Of a stretch of 64,000 nt of DNA, positions 9,950 through 21,954 are shown piece by piece. Positions within the stretch are counted from its first letter, which is position 1. Every line of letters starts with the position of its first letter. This DNA comes from Aspidiotus rigidus (taxonomy: Eukaryota; Arthropoda; Insecta; Hemiptera; Diaspididae). The translations under genes and the position numbers were made by a program. The notes beneath the pieces were generated by a model. It worked only from the letters and a program-made list of their open reading frames with translations. It did no database searches and was not told the DNA's origin. The stretch is taken from assembly GCA_035079385.1 (NCBI GenBank), contig JAVHKY010000009.1:372001-436000 (forward strand). The letters are read 5' to 3'.

Positions 9950-12900
9950 TAAGGGATAGTAAAAATCTTGAGTTTGAATGATTGAGTACAATTTTTTAGA
10001 CTTCATCAAGTGTGCTATCTTGGTGACTTCAATCTTAAATTTATTATTGATTTATACATCATTTTTTCGTGCATACGTAAATGATAGTTTGATTTGAGGT
10101 GTCTCAGGGGACGGAAATAATATGCCGTTTTTCGATTTTTTTTTTTTAAATTAGAAAGTTTGTTTTTTCTCTTTTGAGAAAGAAGCATTTTCCCGTTAAG
10201 GCTCGTTTTTCCAATCACGACCACATTTTTTATCGGTCATTATAGATGATAATTCTGAGCATCGTTCTAAATATAAATAATATTAACACTGTTGAGAAAA
10301 TTTCTCATTTTTTGGATTGAATAAAATAAAATTCAGGTTTCCTTATTGGATGAAATATGGGTACTTTTAAACTCTGTTGTCAGTTGGGTGTGACGTCATT
10401 GTGATAGAATTAATAAACCGAGTTTTATTGTTCATTCTACAAATATCTGGCTTGATTGGATAGGTGATTGATATTTAATCTAAAGGAAGAGAGTGACTCT
10501 CCTAATGAGTTTTGAATCGTGAAAGGAAAAGTCGTCGGTACCATGATATCTCATTTACATGGACTGTCTTTTAATCGTTTCTTCCATTCAAGACCCCTAT
10601 TTCATCATAAATTCAATTATCTGACACATCCTCGAAATATTTTCCTCGCGCAATATGAGCAATATAGCGAGTGATTGTCCAGTCGCAAGCTGACTGTGAA
10701 TTACGATTTTTTACAAATTTTTGTCGATATTAAGTAGGATTAAAACAAACTGTGCAGTCGAAATCACTTTTATGCCTAAGGTCAATGCACAATTTAATTT
10801 ATTTAAGTATCGAATGGGGGATCAGTGGATTCAAAGAACAAAAAGTTGGTGCGCGGTGAGAGATGAAACTGACCTCGCATTGGAAAAAATCATTTTTAAT
10901 ACTACAGTACTTATTTCCTCTGAGTAATTTTTAATACCTATAATTGACTTACATGTAGGATGCATGTAAACAGTCTGAGCACGTACCAGTGAAAATCCAC
11001 CTACTGCTATTGCTTTCAAAGCGAGAAAAATGATTTTCGATGTCGATAAACGATATATATAAATAGGCCTATCCCTTTGCATTGAGCTTAATTACTCGTT
11101 ACTAGTTTCATTCAAGAAACGCGCGTCATGTTTTACGAGAAGAATAAGGCGATTAGGTATCCGAATTTCGTAGATTTCAAAGTTTTCGAAACGCTGACGT
11201 GATCTATCGGCTACGTGCCCGTATGTTAGCATACTTGTATATCTATCTACCTTTCTTCCTTCTTTTTTTATATTATATCTAGACGTCTATTCCCGCCCGC
11301 AATTTATTTATTAAAAAAACACGACGATGATGATGCGACGATAATTTTCGAGACTTATAATTAACGTTTTTTTTTATTATTAAGATTTCTTCGCGGGAGA
11401 GGTGAAACCAAAATAATTAAATAGTATCGAAGTTTCCAATTTCCGGTCGGCGTTGGAGCAGATGATGGCAGAAAACACGTGCTTGGAATATTCTGTACGA
11501 TCGCGGAATTGAATTAGATTAGGTTGAAGAGAAGAAATCGTTCAATGACGCCGGGATGGTGCGCTTTTTCGGTAAGAGCGATTGCCAAGTGTATGCTTGG
11601 CAGAGGTTCCTCCAATGAATTAGTAGTGACGAGAACATGTACCCATATATACATACGTACCGGCGGAATAAACAAACGCTTGTCCAATGTATGTTCATGA
11701 TATGCGTAACAAAATTAGCTCTCTCGCACGTAATTTTTAATGAATACTGGTAAAATGGAAGAAAAAGAGAAAAAGAAAGAAAGAGATAGGAAAAAAACTT
11801 TGCCATTCGAAATCGGGACTTCCATTCTGACATGCACTAGCTACAGAGGTCGGAGGTTATTTGAGGAGCCGTGGGAATTAAACTGGAAAGACTGGACCAA
11901 GTTTGTGCGTAGGCGGCTTCGAGGGAGGACTGAACAGTTATTGTTTGAGTATTTCACATATCAAAAATAATATTAATCTCTTATTATATTCGAAGATGTT
12001 GGGAGGAGTTAGAAAAGTAAGAAAAAAAGAGATAGAAAACAATCGAGATTCTAGAGCCTACGAAAGAGAGGGAAGAAAAATTAAAAAAAGAAAAGTCGAC
12101 GATGAACGGAATTAAATACTCCATTCAATATTATCGCTATCGTACAAGAATAATCTAAAGCACGAGAAATTGAATGAATCCGACAATTTATTATCGAAAG
12201 GAACGAGTTAAGTGTAACAGGAAGGTAAGGTTGAATCGCACCAATATAATAGTCTATTCGTGTCCTATCTAGCAATTAGATATTTTGATACTGTGCACTT
12301 GATATAACTTGTCGACTGATGTCCGAGCAGGTACGTGAAAAAAAAAAAAAAAAGGAAAAAACAAAGAAAAGAAAAGAAAAGAAGAAGAAATATATGAGTT
12401 GATAAGTTTAAAACGAACCTCATAATTGCTAGTTACACGATTGTATTCGCACTTTCAGAAGAGATGAAAAACTGAATGATTTCGCTCTATCCATTCATGT
12501 CTTACTTCCTCCTCTTCTTCTGAAAAGCATGCAGGACAACTTGTCTCTTACTAAATAATATAGCCTACGTATTTGTACATTGTACCGTACCGCGCGGAAC
12601 AATTATACCGTCTTACGATTGAATATCAGACTCCAAACAACCTTTACTAATTTCGATGAAGAAGTATAATCGTTTCAATAAACCAATTCATTAAAGGTTG
12701 TAGGTACTTTTTTCCAATATCATAAAAAATGGTACTACGACTACAGTTTGAACGGCAACACAAATATGATTAAACTGTGCTTATTTATAATATGTATAGG
12801 AATAACTAGTAACATTTGTCGAATATATAATATTAAATTTATGTACTTCGTTCGTGCCGTGACCGCCTCTGGTCTTTATTATTATCATTCGATAACGTAT

Positions 12901-13001
12901 TATAATCATATACATTTCATTCATCGGTTGATGAATGAAAGTGAACTTGGAAAAACACATCCTGATTTGCGCTCTTCCGTTTTTAGTCTATGTTATATGT
13001 A
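9950..13001. other. no recognised gene
   Basis: About 3 kb of AT-rich sequence. Open frames of up to 104 codons on both strands show no domain. A poly-A run near 12340 leads into (GAAAA)-like low complexity. No repeat termini were recognised. Confidence 0.45.
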
Positions 13002-13440
13002 CTAGCGGTTGGCGTCGCGTCAGACCGCCAACCGAGTAGTGGGGTAGATAACTGTGTTTCGTTCATTATTTGGATTTTGAAGGTATTTTGCGTCTCAAGG
13101 TGTCGCTTTGCTAGCTTTCTACATTTTACAAAAATTTAGTATTATCAATAACATTTAGGTTGAAGAAAAAAGAGATTGTAAATACACGCAACATAAATTA
13201 TCAAGTTACGCAAAAAATAAAAACTAATAATCAAAATCCAATATGAGTAAAAACCAATTCACTTTGACACGTAAAGACTGTATCATACCAAAAAACAAGA
13301 CTGATGATTCATCGATATAATGATTTAGAAAATAGGTAAGAAACCAGCCATACCCCCGACGCATTACATCAGTCTGTACAGATGTATGAGACGCATTCGG
13401 TTCTTTCCTGTATGAGAAACCGGTTTCCAAACTTTCAGGA
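13002..13440 (-). mobile_element. non-autonomous Helitron, diverged and 5'-truncated
   Basis: The minus-strand 3' end is CGCCAACCGCTAG (CTAG = 13002-13005) with host T next. Plus-strand text then follows the 25221 copy in order but diverged: CTGTGTTT, a TTTTACAAAA stretch, AAAAAATAAAA, then a GACTGTATCATA block and ATGAGACGCATTCGG near 13387. No TCTAATATATAAA start is found downstream. Confidence 0.6.
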
Positions 13441-13784
13441 TTTATCTGTGTTATTCAGGAATAACTTTTAAGCCATAAATGGAAATTCAAACTTCCAAAG
13501 AAAAAAAGCACAAATATTCGAGCAGAGCCAAATAAAAGAAGATCATATTTCATCACATTTCATTATATTCCACCGCTCGTTCGCCCTCATCCTTTGTTTA
13601 GTAATATGAGTAAGTCTGATATACTGTTGTCAAGCTGACTGGCTTTCAGGAAATTCTTTGTCGAATATAAGTCTAGTACACGGTATGTTAGGTTAACGAG
13701 CTCTGATGGTGTACTTCATGATAAGCTACTCGCCCTCAGAGGCTCACTTTCTCCACCCCCAATATATGATATACCAGGCTTTCA

Positions 13785-14000
13785 TTATACTAGCTCCGAT
13801 ATGTTGTATACTAGATGAAGGAGGGAGGCGCGAACTGGCAGATTTCAGAGTTAGGGTAGGCGTCTCGACGTAAAAATACCGCTTCAATATGTGGTAGACT
13901 AAGTTTTCATATACTAGCCTTGATATTATGCTGTACACTACGTTAAGAGGAGGGGTTGAACTCGAGGATTTCAGAATTAGGGTAGAGCTCTTGAGAGCAA
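13785..14000. repeat. diverged tandem duplication (~125 bp unit)
   Basis: Two direct copies, about 13785-13870 and 13905-14000. They share CATTATACTAGC / CATATACTAGC, a GATAT...TGTAYACTA segment, GGAGGG-type runs, and GATTTCAGARTTAGGGTAG. No known element was recognised. Confidence 0.55.
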
Positions 14001-16609
14001 AGTCAACATTTTTCCAAATCGGTCAACAAGGAGGGGAGGAGCAAACTCGTAGATTAAAAGTACAGTGTTTATTCATCGTCGGTCGTTCATTTGTTGTTGG
14101 CCCATTTAGCCAAACTATGAAGTACCTAAAAACCGTTTGAAGACTACACGAACATATTGTGAATGAGCCGCTTCGACCTCTGTTCCTCTCTCGATAATGT
14201 TCTAGTTTAAATTCTGCAGTAGAAATGTAAAATGATACGGTACATTTTACAAAACAATCTGGTAGGATACTTGATCTCATTCAGCTTGGGCTTTTTGTGA
14301 ATATTGTAAAAAGTTTTCATGAGAATCGAAACGCATTTGCGAGTGCGAAGCTCGAGCACAGGTTCACTAAGCTGTCTTATTTATTCAAACACGAGCCCTT
14401 CGGCTAGTTGAAAATTAAACTGCTTCTCATCAAACGCGAGCGTCACTTGGAATGTTCAAACTTTAGCACACTCCAGTTCTAAAGATTCGATCGTGGAAAT
14501 TCCAGTTTCATCCACTATTAGGAGAAATTGAGAAGAACAAAAATTCGAGCCTTTGTCCCGTTAATTTTAAGATTGTTAGGAGAACGTTTGTTAACCCATA
14601 ATTTATCTTAGGTGAAGCGTATTTCATATTATTGTGTTCTAACGAAAAAAAAAAAAAAGAAGAAATGATTGCTTCTGATGAGTTTATTCAAGTTTCATGT
14701 ATTTTCATTAAAAATTGAACATTATATGCATCTTTGGAAGTTTTCGGAGGAGAGGGGAGAGAGAATATCAAATAGCCAGCACAAAGCATAAGAATATGAT
14801 AAGAAACTAATCAAAATAGTATTGATATAGGTTGATATATCCGAACAAAGGTGATTGCAATGTAAAATTCTTTAAAGAAACAGAAAAATAGCGATTTAGG
14901 CATTATGAAAAGCTAGGAAGGCAGAAATTAAGAAGAAGAAGAAGAAGAAGAAGGACAGGAAGAAATCATAGATTACTGCATAGCAGCTTCCTTATTTGAA
15001 CCACTTCTGTATAGTTATCACAAGTGTTGATAAGTCGGTCGTTTAATTCTAATATAATGTACATGTACATCTATAAGTACGCTGAACGCGCGTTCCAATG
15101 AGCTCATTTTCGAAATGCTTTGCGTTTACCGTTTATCGAGATAGGTACAATAATTTTGGCGAGACATAAAGCATACACAAACGTGGCTGCTGTAGTGTAG
15201 CAATTGTAAAATGAATATCTCGCGGGATATGAACATATATGGTTATAATTGTAAATACATGTTATTGTTGTGCCATAGTCACGACTGGCAATTACTCGCG
15301 ACAAAGAATTTGTACGAAGAATTTCTGCTATTTGCTTCATCAATCGTCAAGTTATTTATACTCGTATGCGTGAGGCGGCAAAATGAGAAAGGAAGACGAA
15401 GTATTGTATCAAAATTGGATATCGTACGCGCATATTGCTACTACTGCGGCTACTGCATCGTGCTGATCGTACCACGCCGATAGGCATGGAATAGGAGCGC
15501 AAATTTTAGCCATAAAAAATGCGTTACACTTGACAAATGGTGAGTAAATCCGAAAATAATAAACCCGTATGTACGAATTTTTTTTGAACTTCTCTAGCTT
15601 CTCACGAACCGAGCCAAGTTAGCACGTAGTAATTGTACACTGCGCTGTGATCAAATGCACACACACACACACACTTAGGCTGTGCGGGGATATTTCGATC
15701 GACCGCACTCGAACTAAATTACGATATAGCCTTAGCAGAGTTAAGCGTTTTCCGAACTTATTATTAATGACAGACTGGCACAAGTGACACACACGATATT
15801 TAACGCTCATTAATGAGCGCGACTCGCGGTCTCAAGCAATTTGCGATCTTCGTCGCGAATTTTAATTACATAAATTATAAATAATTAGTGCATCGGCGTG
15901 TATGTGGAATTCTAAGCCGCTGCAGTTCTGCTGCCATAACGTGTTCTTCATAAATATAAGTCAACCACATTATACATAGAATGTTAAATATAACGAGTGG
16001 ATTGTCATCACGAGTTCTCGAGCAGGTTAACATCATTTCTAAAATTGAATTTATACGTTAATAAAATAATTTGGCGACTGATGACTTTTTTTTTTTTTCA
16101 TTCATTCTCCTCGTCTTTTGGCTTATATTTATTTCGTTATGTTGCTTTTTAGCGGCGATAATGTAATAATGTAAACTAAGAGAGTAGAATAAATCGGAGC
16201 CCAGCCGTCGGAACAGCTATACATACACTGGTATTACCTACTTGGATTAAAGAATTCTTGGCGTAGTCGATTTCTCTTCTAGTTTTCACCTTATCATCCA
16301 ATTGTTTTGATACGGAAAAAAAAGTAAAAAAAGGAGAAAGAGAACTTCTACACAACGAAGTGCCAGGGGGGGGGGGAGACAAAGAAAAAATTCGTTAAAT
16401 AGAAATTCTTTTTTTCGATTTTTCATCTTTTTACATGTACTTACTTACTTACAATACATATTTTTTAAATCAGAAGTAGAGGAGGGGAGAGGGGACACAA
16501 TAATTACGAATGTTCTTGCTGAACTTTATTCTTTTCTTTTTCGTCGTCATTAAAGTGCTTATATTTGTTGAGAACGGAGAACATTTCGTGTGGAACATTT
16601 TCTTTTGTT
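14001..16609. other. no recognised gene; short microsatellites
   Basis: (GAA)n at about 14930-14953, (CA)n at about 15658-15675, poly-T near 16087 and a 9-base G run near 16368. Open frames of 60-90 codons show nothing recognisable. Confidence 0.5.
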
Positions 16610-17962
16610 TAGAATCCTCGCCGGAGTGTTTCAAATGCAGTATCCATCTCAGCTCTTGAAATCTTCAATACTTCACATTCCACTGCTACGTCAATTTCAT
16701 CTTCATCTTCTTGGACTCTTTCAGCTCTAGTGGGAATGACTAAGTCTAAAATCTCTTGATCAATTGGGATTCGGCCAGCACAACGTCGTCGTCCTCATAA
16801 TGGTAGTCAACAAGTGAGATGTCTTCATCAATCACACCTCTTCATTTTAAAGCGCTCCAACATTCCGCAGCCTTCAATGATGAATTTATGTCGTCACGCT
16901 CTTCATCCAGATGAGGTTCTGCACGAAATTCAAATCCGCACTCTACAAAATTATTCTTGATCTCCAAATTTGTCGTATCATTTTCCCAAACTTATAATAT
17001 TGTTGCTATCGCTATCCTCAAGTCAAACATGTTCTCGTAACGCTCGTTGTTTTCGATCGCACGAATAATTTTCTTTAGCAGTTGTTTTCAATAGTAACAT
17101 TTAATATTCTTTATGATCCCTTGATCGAGGGGTTGTAATTTCAATGTTGGATTTGTCATCTTCTTTGCAAGGGGGAGAAGGTGCGCGGGACAGTTATCGA
17201 CGAACAGGAGTGTTTTTCTTTCTTCTTTCTTCATTCTCTTATCGAAAGGAGACATCTACTCCCCGAGGATTTCACCTGCCATCCTCACCATTCTCATTCG
17301 CGTGATAGTCGACCTCTAGGAACTTTACACGGCCCTTGAAACATTTTGGCCGTTTACTTTTTCTGATGACTAGAAGCTGTAGTCTTTCCGAACCAGTCAT
17401 GTCGCAACAAAGGGCTACTGTAATACGTCCAGATCAGTGTTTTGTTTGGTAAACATTTACAGGGAAGTCCGGTTTCATCGTCGGAGGAGTTGTATTCCTC
17501 TAATAACGACTGTAAAGTTGTCTTCCATACAGTACGTCGTTCTTCAGGCACACTCGTACTTCCTCTGCTACCAACTTTTGCCACAATGCCATGACGGGCC
17601 TTAAATTTATCGAACCAACCAGTACTGACTAGGAACTCATTCAGTCCTAAAGTTTTTGCATAAGACGCTGCTTTTTCCTTTATGATTGGTCACGATAAAG
17701 GCTGATTTTTTTCGCGTATCCGTACAAGCTTGACCTATTTCGAAATCGCTTCATCAATCTCATCGTACTAACACGGCCTAAGTTTTTACGTCCTCCTGCA
17801 GCAGCTTTGTGACGTTCCAAAACCGATTCTTTATTATAGTCGACAATGAACTGGCAGCAAGCCCATACTTGCTTGCAATGTCTTTCTTCTTCATACCACT
17901 GTCAACATCTTTTAAAATGAGAACTTTTTCGATTTCATTTTTCTCTTCGACATGATTATGCG
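16610..17962 (-). pseudogene. Tigger/pogo-type transposase remnant
   Basis: Minus-strand translation gives the family's segments in order, split over frames. First is an N-terminal CENP-B-like helix-turn-helix (KKKDIASKYGLAASSLSTII, about 17800-17895). Then a Tc5/CENP-B second DNA-binding segment (LVSTGWFDKFKARHGI, about 17584-17645). Then DDETGL...CLPNKTLI at about 17435-17485, equivalent to the first DDE aspartate region. Then [19 protein letters not shown] near 17300-17360. Then LFVDNCPAHLLPLAKK and LQPLDQGIIK (about 17120-17215), the second catalytic aspartate block. An acidic tail follows toward 16610. Frame changes and stops (for example after KSSVLCKN-equivalent positions and before FVDNCPAH) make it non-functional. 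Known family role: cut-and-paste DDE transposase with TA duplications. I could not identify the TIRs. Confidence 0.88.
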
Positions 17963-18114
17963 AAAACGACGACGAGAAAAATTGTGCATATCTGAATATT
18001 ACTGATTTGTCCTTGCAAAATGTAAAGAAATTTTCACTCCTTACGTCCGATATTCACAGCTGTTTTTCACCCGCACATCCGATATTATTCAGGCAAAAAT
18101 TACAACAAAAAAAC

Positions 18115-18288
18115 TGTATGTTACACAATTTTTAAAAAATAAAAGAGCTTTACCCGCACAATTTTTTATTATTTATAAATTTACACAATTACCGACGTTT
18201 CGGCCGCCTAACGACCATCTTCAAGGTACACAAATAAATATCCTTGCACGAAAAAATTGTGTATATTCATTTTATGTGTATGTTACAC
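18115..18288 (-). mobile_element. Penelope-like element fragment between 12-bp direct repeats
   Basis: TGTATGTTACAC occurs at 18115-18126 and 18277-18288, flanking a 150-bp segment. The segment holds the motif typical of Penelope-like terminal regions (plus-strand ACCGACGTTTCGGCCGCC then ACCATCTTCAAGGT). Variable target duplications of about this length are known for Penelope-like elements. It lies just upstream of the Tigger remnant, so it probably inserted in that element or its flank. Confidence 0.6.
18191..18227 (-). ncRNA. hammerhead-ribozyme-like core (probably inactive)
   Basis: Minus strand: ACC, TTGAAGA, a TGGTC...GGCC stem, GAAA, CG, TC, GGT. This follows hammerhead order: stem I ACC/GGU, CUGANGA, stem II, GAA, very short self-complementary stem III, cleavage-site UC. 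The only core change is U for C3 (UUGAAGA), which should break the C3-G8 pair. Penelope-like elements are known to carry such minimal hammerheads. Confidence 0.5.
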
Positions 18289-18541
18289 GTTTTACTGCAT
18301 AATTTGAGGTTTTTCATGGTGAAAAAATTCATAGAATCGCTTTTAATATGAGAATTTCAAGGAACCAGCGAAAAAGTTCTTTATAAAAGATTTTGTTATG
18401 GGGAAGTTCAAATGTAATTATAATTGCACAAAAATAATACAGTACAAAAGGACACAACACGAAGCAGCAGAAAGCCTTTGAGAGGGTCTTCTCGCTGGCT
18501 CGCGGAGGGAGAAAGACAGATATTCGTTCAAAGCAATAGCC

Positions 18542-18696
<155 letters not shown>

Positions 18697-18953
18697 AAGA
18701 TTGTTAAAAGTGATACTCACAGAGAGAGCAAACGAGATTATAGTTCAGAGACTCCTTCCACTACCTACGATAATCCCATACCAGTAGGCTTTAAGAGCGA
18801 TGCGCTCAATTATATACCCTGCAAATTGCTAAGCTCCCAAGTTTTGACGTTTTGGTTGTCATGAATACATGGGTTCTTAGGTTCTCTACCCCCGCAGTTT
18901 CAACATCTTATGAATTGTTTTGATCTCGATTATTTTTATGAACTTGAAATGAA

Positions 18954-19090
18954 CAGTGGCGACGATAGGATTTTGGCGCCCCTGTTCAATGTCTTGATTT
19001 TCTTTAAATATATGAGTTTTTAAACATTTTTCTTGACACCTCGGCGCCGATTGCGACCGCACTCTCTGCACTCGCCTATCGCCACCACTG
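18954..19090. mobile_element. hAT-type MITE, 137 bp
   Basis: TIRs CAGTGGCGACGATAGG and CCTATCGCCACCACTG are flanked by a perfect 8-bp duplication GAAATGAA (18946-18953 and 19091-19098). The interior has GGCGCCCC and TCGGCGCC blocks. The termini resemble CAGTGGCTGCGCGTG at 26173, the end of the hAT transposase remnant, which could be its autonomous partner. Confidence 0.85.
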
Positions 19091-19324
19091 GAAATGAATC
19101 ACAAGAAGCAATAAAAAAGTACAAATAACCAAATACTGCAGATAACGAAAGTCTTTCTGAGTCAAGATTCCTTTACGACATTTGTAATAAGTAGATGATA
19201 AATGAGGAAAAAGAACTTGTCCTAACAAAAAAATCACGAAAAATTATTTATTTACGGCTCTCACACCGGCAAATATGAAAATTTCTAAAACGATCAAAGT
19301 TTTGAGTATACAATATTCATCTTT

Positions 19325-19344
19325 GGGGGGGGGGGGGGGGGGGT

Positions 19345-19385
<41 letters not shown>
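19325..19385. repeat. poly-G tract with one T
   Basis: 61 bases of G broken once by T at 19344. The length may be affected by sequencing or assembly error. The proline-rich open frame across it is an artefact. Confidence 0.9.
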
Positions 19386-19386
<1 letters not shown>

Positions 19387-20325
19387 CGAAAAAGTTACTA
19401 AAGAGTAGTACATAAAATTCTCTTCTCATCATATATAAGAATGTCCAAATCTGAACAAATAGAAGATCAGTCGTATTGATTATGACGCTGACTCATGCGG
19501 ATTACAGACTAGTAGATGCGACTGTCGTTGTTTGCATCTGTCTAAAAATTGATCAAATTTTCACGTTTTCGAATTTAACTGCTTCTTGGATCTTTTGAAG
19601 TTTTTTCGAATTTGAAAGGATGACCCGTATCCGGAGTGTGTACAAAGCGCAGTATTTGTACTCGGTTCTTCATGTCTCTCTCGCTTGGTATCCGATAACT
19701 TGGAGAGGAGAGAGAGCAAAAGAAGGAAAAAGAACAGTACCAAGAGAGAGACTTGAAAAGAACTCGCAGGTTCTTTAACGACGTTAAACGAGGGGTGGCA
19801 GGAAACCTGAAAAATGTAGATTGTGACGTAACAAAGCTGACCTATGGCCTCATCAAACTGTGACGTCACAAGCCCGGACTCTGGAGCTATATATTATGTT
19901 ACGCTCAATTAACGAAATTGCTCATTACGCGAGGGGGAACTTGAGAAAAAAACTGATCTATAACGTTTACAGATTGTGACGTCACAGGACCCGAACCACC
20001 CCCCCCCCCTCACAAGCTATACGTATATCACAGTAACATGGATTAGAGAATTTATGCTATACATATATGATAGGAGTGGAACATGAAAAAATTTTGAGCT
20101 CCGAACTTTGCCGGCCGGACGGCGAAAGTTTTTTTCGAACCACCCCCCCCCCCCCGGTACAATAGGTTCCCTATTAAAACCCCACAGCTTCTATAAGGAA
20201 GTTGAACGAGGGATGCAGGAAACCTGTTTCAAGGGAAGAGACTGTTACTCCCTTATCACATATACAGTTCGACGGCCAAAACTATTTCAAGTTCCAGCCA
20301 GAAATCCGAAATTTTGACAGGGAAC
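19386..20325. other. no gene; mixed low-copy repeats and two C tracts
   Basis: Contains GTGACGTCAC twice (about 19862 and 19978), C runs near 19998 and 20142, AAAAAATTTTGAGCTCC near 20090 (AAAAATTTCGA family) and repeated GTTAAACGAGG / GTTGAACGAGG...GCAGGAAACCTG blocks near 19780 and 20200. Confidence 0.45.
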
Positions 20326-20413
20326 CTGTTCTACGGTTATGAAGAAATATACTGAAAGGAGTAAAGATGTAGATACACGAACCGCAATAAAATCACACGA
20401 CCGAGCGCTTTCG

Positions 20414-20449
20414 ACCGAGCGCTTTCGGCTAAACAGCCATTCTCAAGGT
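20414..20449 (-). ncRNA. degenerate hammerhead-like core, left arm
   Basis: Minus strand: ACC, TTGAGAA in place of CUGANGA, TGGCT...AGCC stem II, GAAA, GCGC, TC, GGT. The GAAA-GCGC-UC block fits a self-complementary stem III and cleavage site. The CUGANGA box carries at least two changes, including G8 to A, so it should be dead. Confidence 0.4.
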
Positions 20450-20487
20450 ATAGAAAGCGGAAGGTATCGAAAGCGGTCGCTTTCTAT

Positions 20488-20523
20488 ACCTTGTGAATGG
20501 CTGTTTAGCCGAAAGCGCTCGGT
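20488..20523 (+). ncRNA. degenerate hammerhead-like core, right arm
   Basis: Mirror copy on the plus strand: ACC, TTGTGAA, TGGCT...AGCC, GAAA, GCGC, TC, GGT. The CUGANGA box is further decayed. It is convergent with the core at 20414-20449. Confidence 0.38.
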
Positions 20524-20639
20524 CGTGTGATTTTATTGCGGTTCGTGTATCTACATCTTTACTCCTTTCAGTATATTTCTTCATAATGAATGACCGTAAA
20601 CTTGAAAAACGGATTGATTCTGTTCTACGGTTTTTTTTT

Positions 20640-20830
20640 TGAGAACTTTGCCGTTTGGCGAACAACTTGAAAAAATTTCGAATCCTATAGTATATAGCTT
20701 GGAGGATGAAATTTTTGTACGTCTCCCTCCGATCATAATATAGCTCGAGAGTCGAAATTTTTCCAAAGAGTAAAAATTTTTCTATGAGTCCCCTTCTAAA
20801 ATAGGTCCAAGAGGTCATTGATGACGTCCT
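20640..20830. repeat. units of the AAAAATTTCGA family
   Basis: AACTTGAAAAAATTTCGAAT, TATAGCTTGGAGGATGAAAT, GAGAGTCGAAATTTTTCC and TCCCCTTCTAAAATAGGTCC recur in both orientations. Confidence 0.45.
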
Positions 20831-20869
20831 ATTTCATCCACATATTAAAAAAATTTGGGATCTATCCTT

Positions 20870-21910
20870 TTCACAGTTCGTGCGGCCGTTCTACTGGACG
20901 GATTTGCTTCATTTTTTTTATTCTCTTCAGAATAACCTTTAGATTAGCCATCAAGCATTACTTAGCACCTCACTTCAGGTGTTCCCCACTTACCCGCATT
21001 TGTGTTTTCTCCCCATGTATTTCTTGTGGGGAATTTTTCATACATTCGGTTGATTGCACGCGAGAAGCGTCGCTATTTAGTACCTATAGTACGTATGTTG
21101 ACTCATTCAGCAGTGAGAGAGGCATGAACTTGAACATTGGTACCTACTATCCTTTTTTTTTATCTCGTATGAAAAAACTTTCAAAAATAACTTTATGACA
21201 GTCCGTCTGGCCGTTCTACTCAACCAATTTGCTTCAGTTTCTTTAATTTGTTCATTTAGCACACCAGCTGAGCCATGAAGGATCAGCAGCCGCTCGACTT
21301 AAGGCGTTCTTGAATTTTCCTCAATTGAGCTTTTCACATATTATCTACCTACAAACTGAAAAAAATTCAGTAAAAATTAATCAAATTCGCCAGACATTTC
21401 CCCTGGACAGATTGGGCTGATCTTTCCTTTGAATAAATGCTTCCGACCCACAGATAAGCATTACCATTGGCTGATCCGTACCTGACTTCAGTTTTGGGTA
21501 ATATTGAAACGCGATTTTGCCCTGTACATTTCTCATGGATGTAGGTATTTTTTAGATGAAATTGAACCATTTTATTCAGTTTACCAGCGTCGAACTACAC
21601 AGACCAGACTGATTTTTTTTCATGTGAATGCCTCTCACCAACAGATTCACCGTCACTCAACAATTTACTCCGCCTTCCTCACAAATTTTCAAAAAATCGA
21701 AACGCAATTTTTTCCTGTACATTTCTTAAGGGGATATTTGTGAAAGGAAAACGAAACCCCTTTTCCAATTTGCCAGGGACTACAACTGAACAGGTATACC
21801 CTCCGACCCGCCATCACTCCTTGATCAACTTAGCCTCCCTTACAAATTCCCAAAATATTAAAACGCGGTTTCACCAATTACATTTCTTATGTGGATATAT
21901 TCCATAGAGA
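20870..21910. repeat. two sets of diverged tandem repeats
   Basis: Set 1: CAGTYCGTSYGGCCGTTCTAC...TTTGCTTCA at about 20876 and 21200 (about 322 apart). Set 2: AAACGCGATTTTGCCCTGTACATTTCTCATGG-like blocks at about 21502, 21696 and 21857, spaced 194 and 161 bp. The open frame at 20818-21198 overlaps set 1 and shows no domain. Confidence 0.5.
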
Positions 21911-21954
21911 ACTAAACTCGCGAAGAGTAACAAACACAAATACAAGAACCGCAA

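Larger units (their letters stand above)
20339..20619. mobile_element. Penelope-like terminal palindrome between 13-bp direct repeats
   Basis: Two inverted arms of about 105-110 bp (20337-20459 and 20474-20586) are near perfect: CTTCATAA at one end, then GGAGTAAAGATGTAGATACACG, GAACCGCAATAAAATCACAC and CCGAGCGCTTTCGGC. The left arm has an extra 14-bp tandem copy of CCGAGCGCTTTCGA. CTGTTCTACGGTT occurs at 20326-20338 and 20620-20632, framing the segment like a target duplication. A related stub, AGAACCGCAATAACATC, lies at 21938-21954. Inverted terminal copies are a known Penelope-like arrangement. Confidence 0.62.

Noticed and set aside
19244..19432. Proline-rich open frame
   Set aside because: Translation of the poly-G tract; no gene context.
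20429..20818. 129-codon minus-strand frame
   Set aside because: Half lies inside the Penelope-like palindrome; the rest is AAAAATTTCGA repeat. Its partner at 20339-20530 repeats the same residues.
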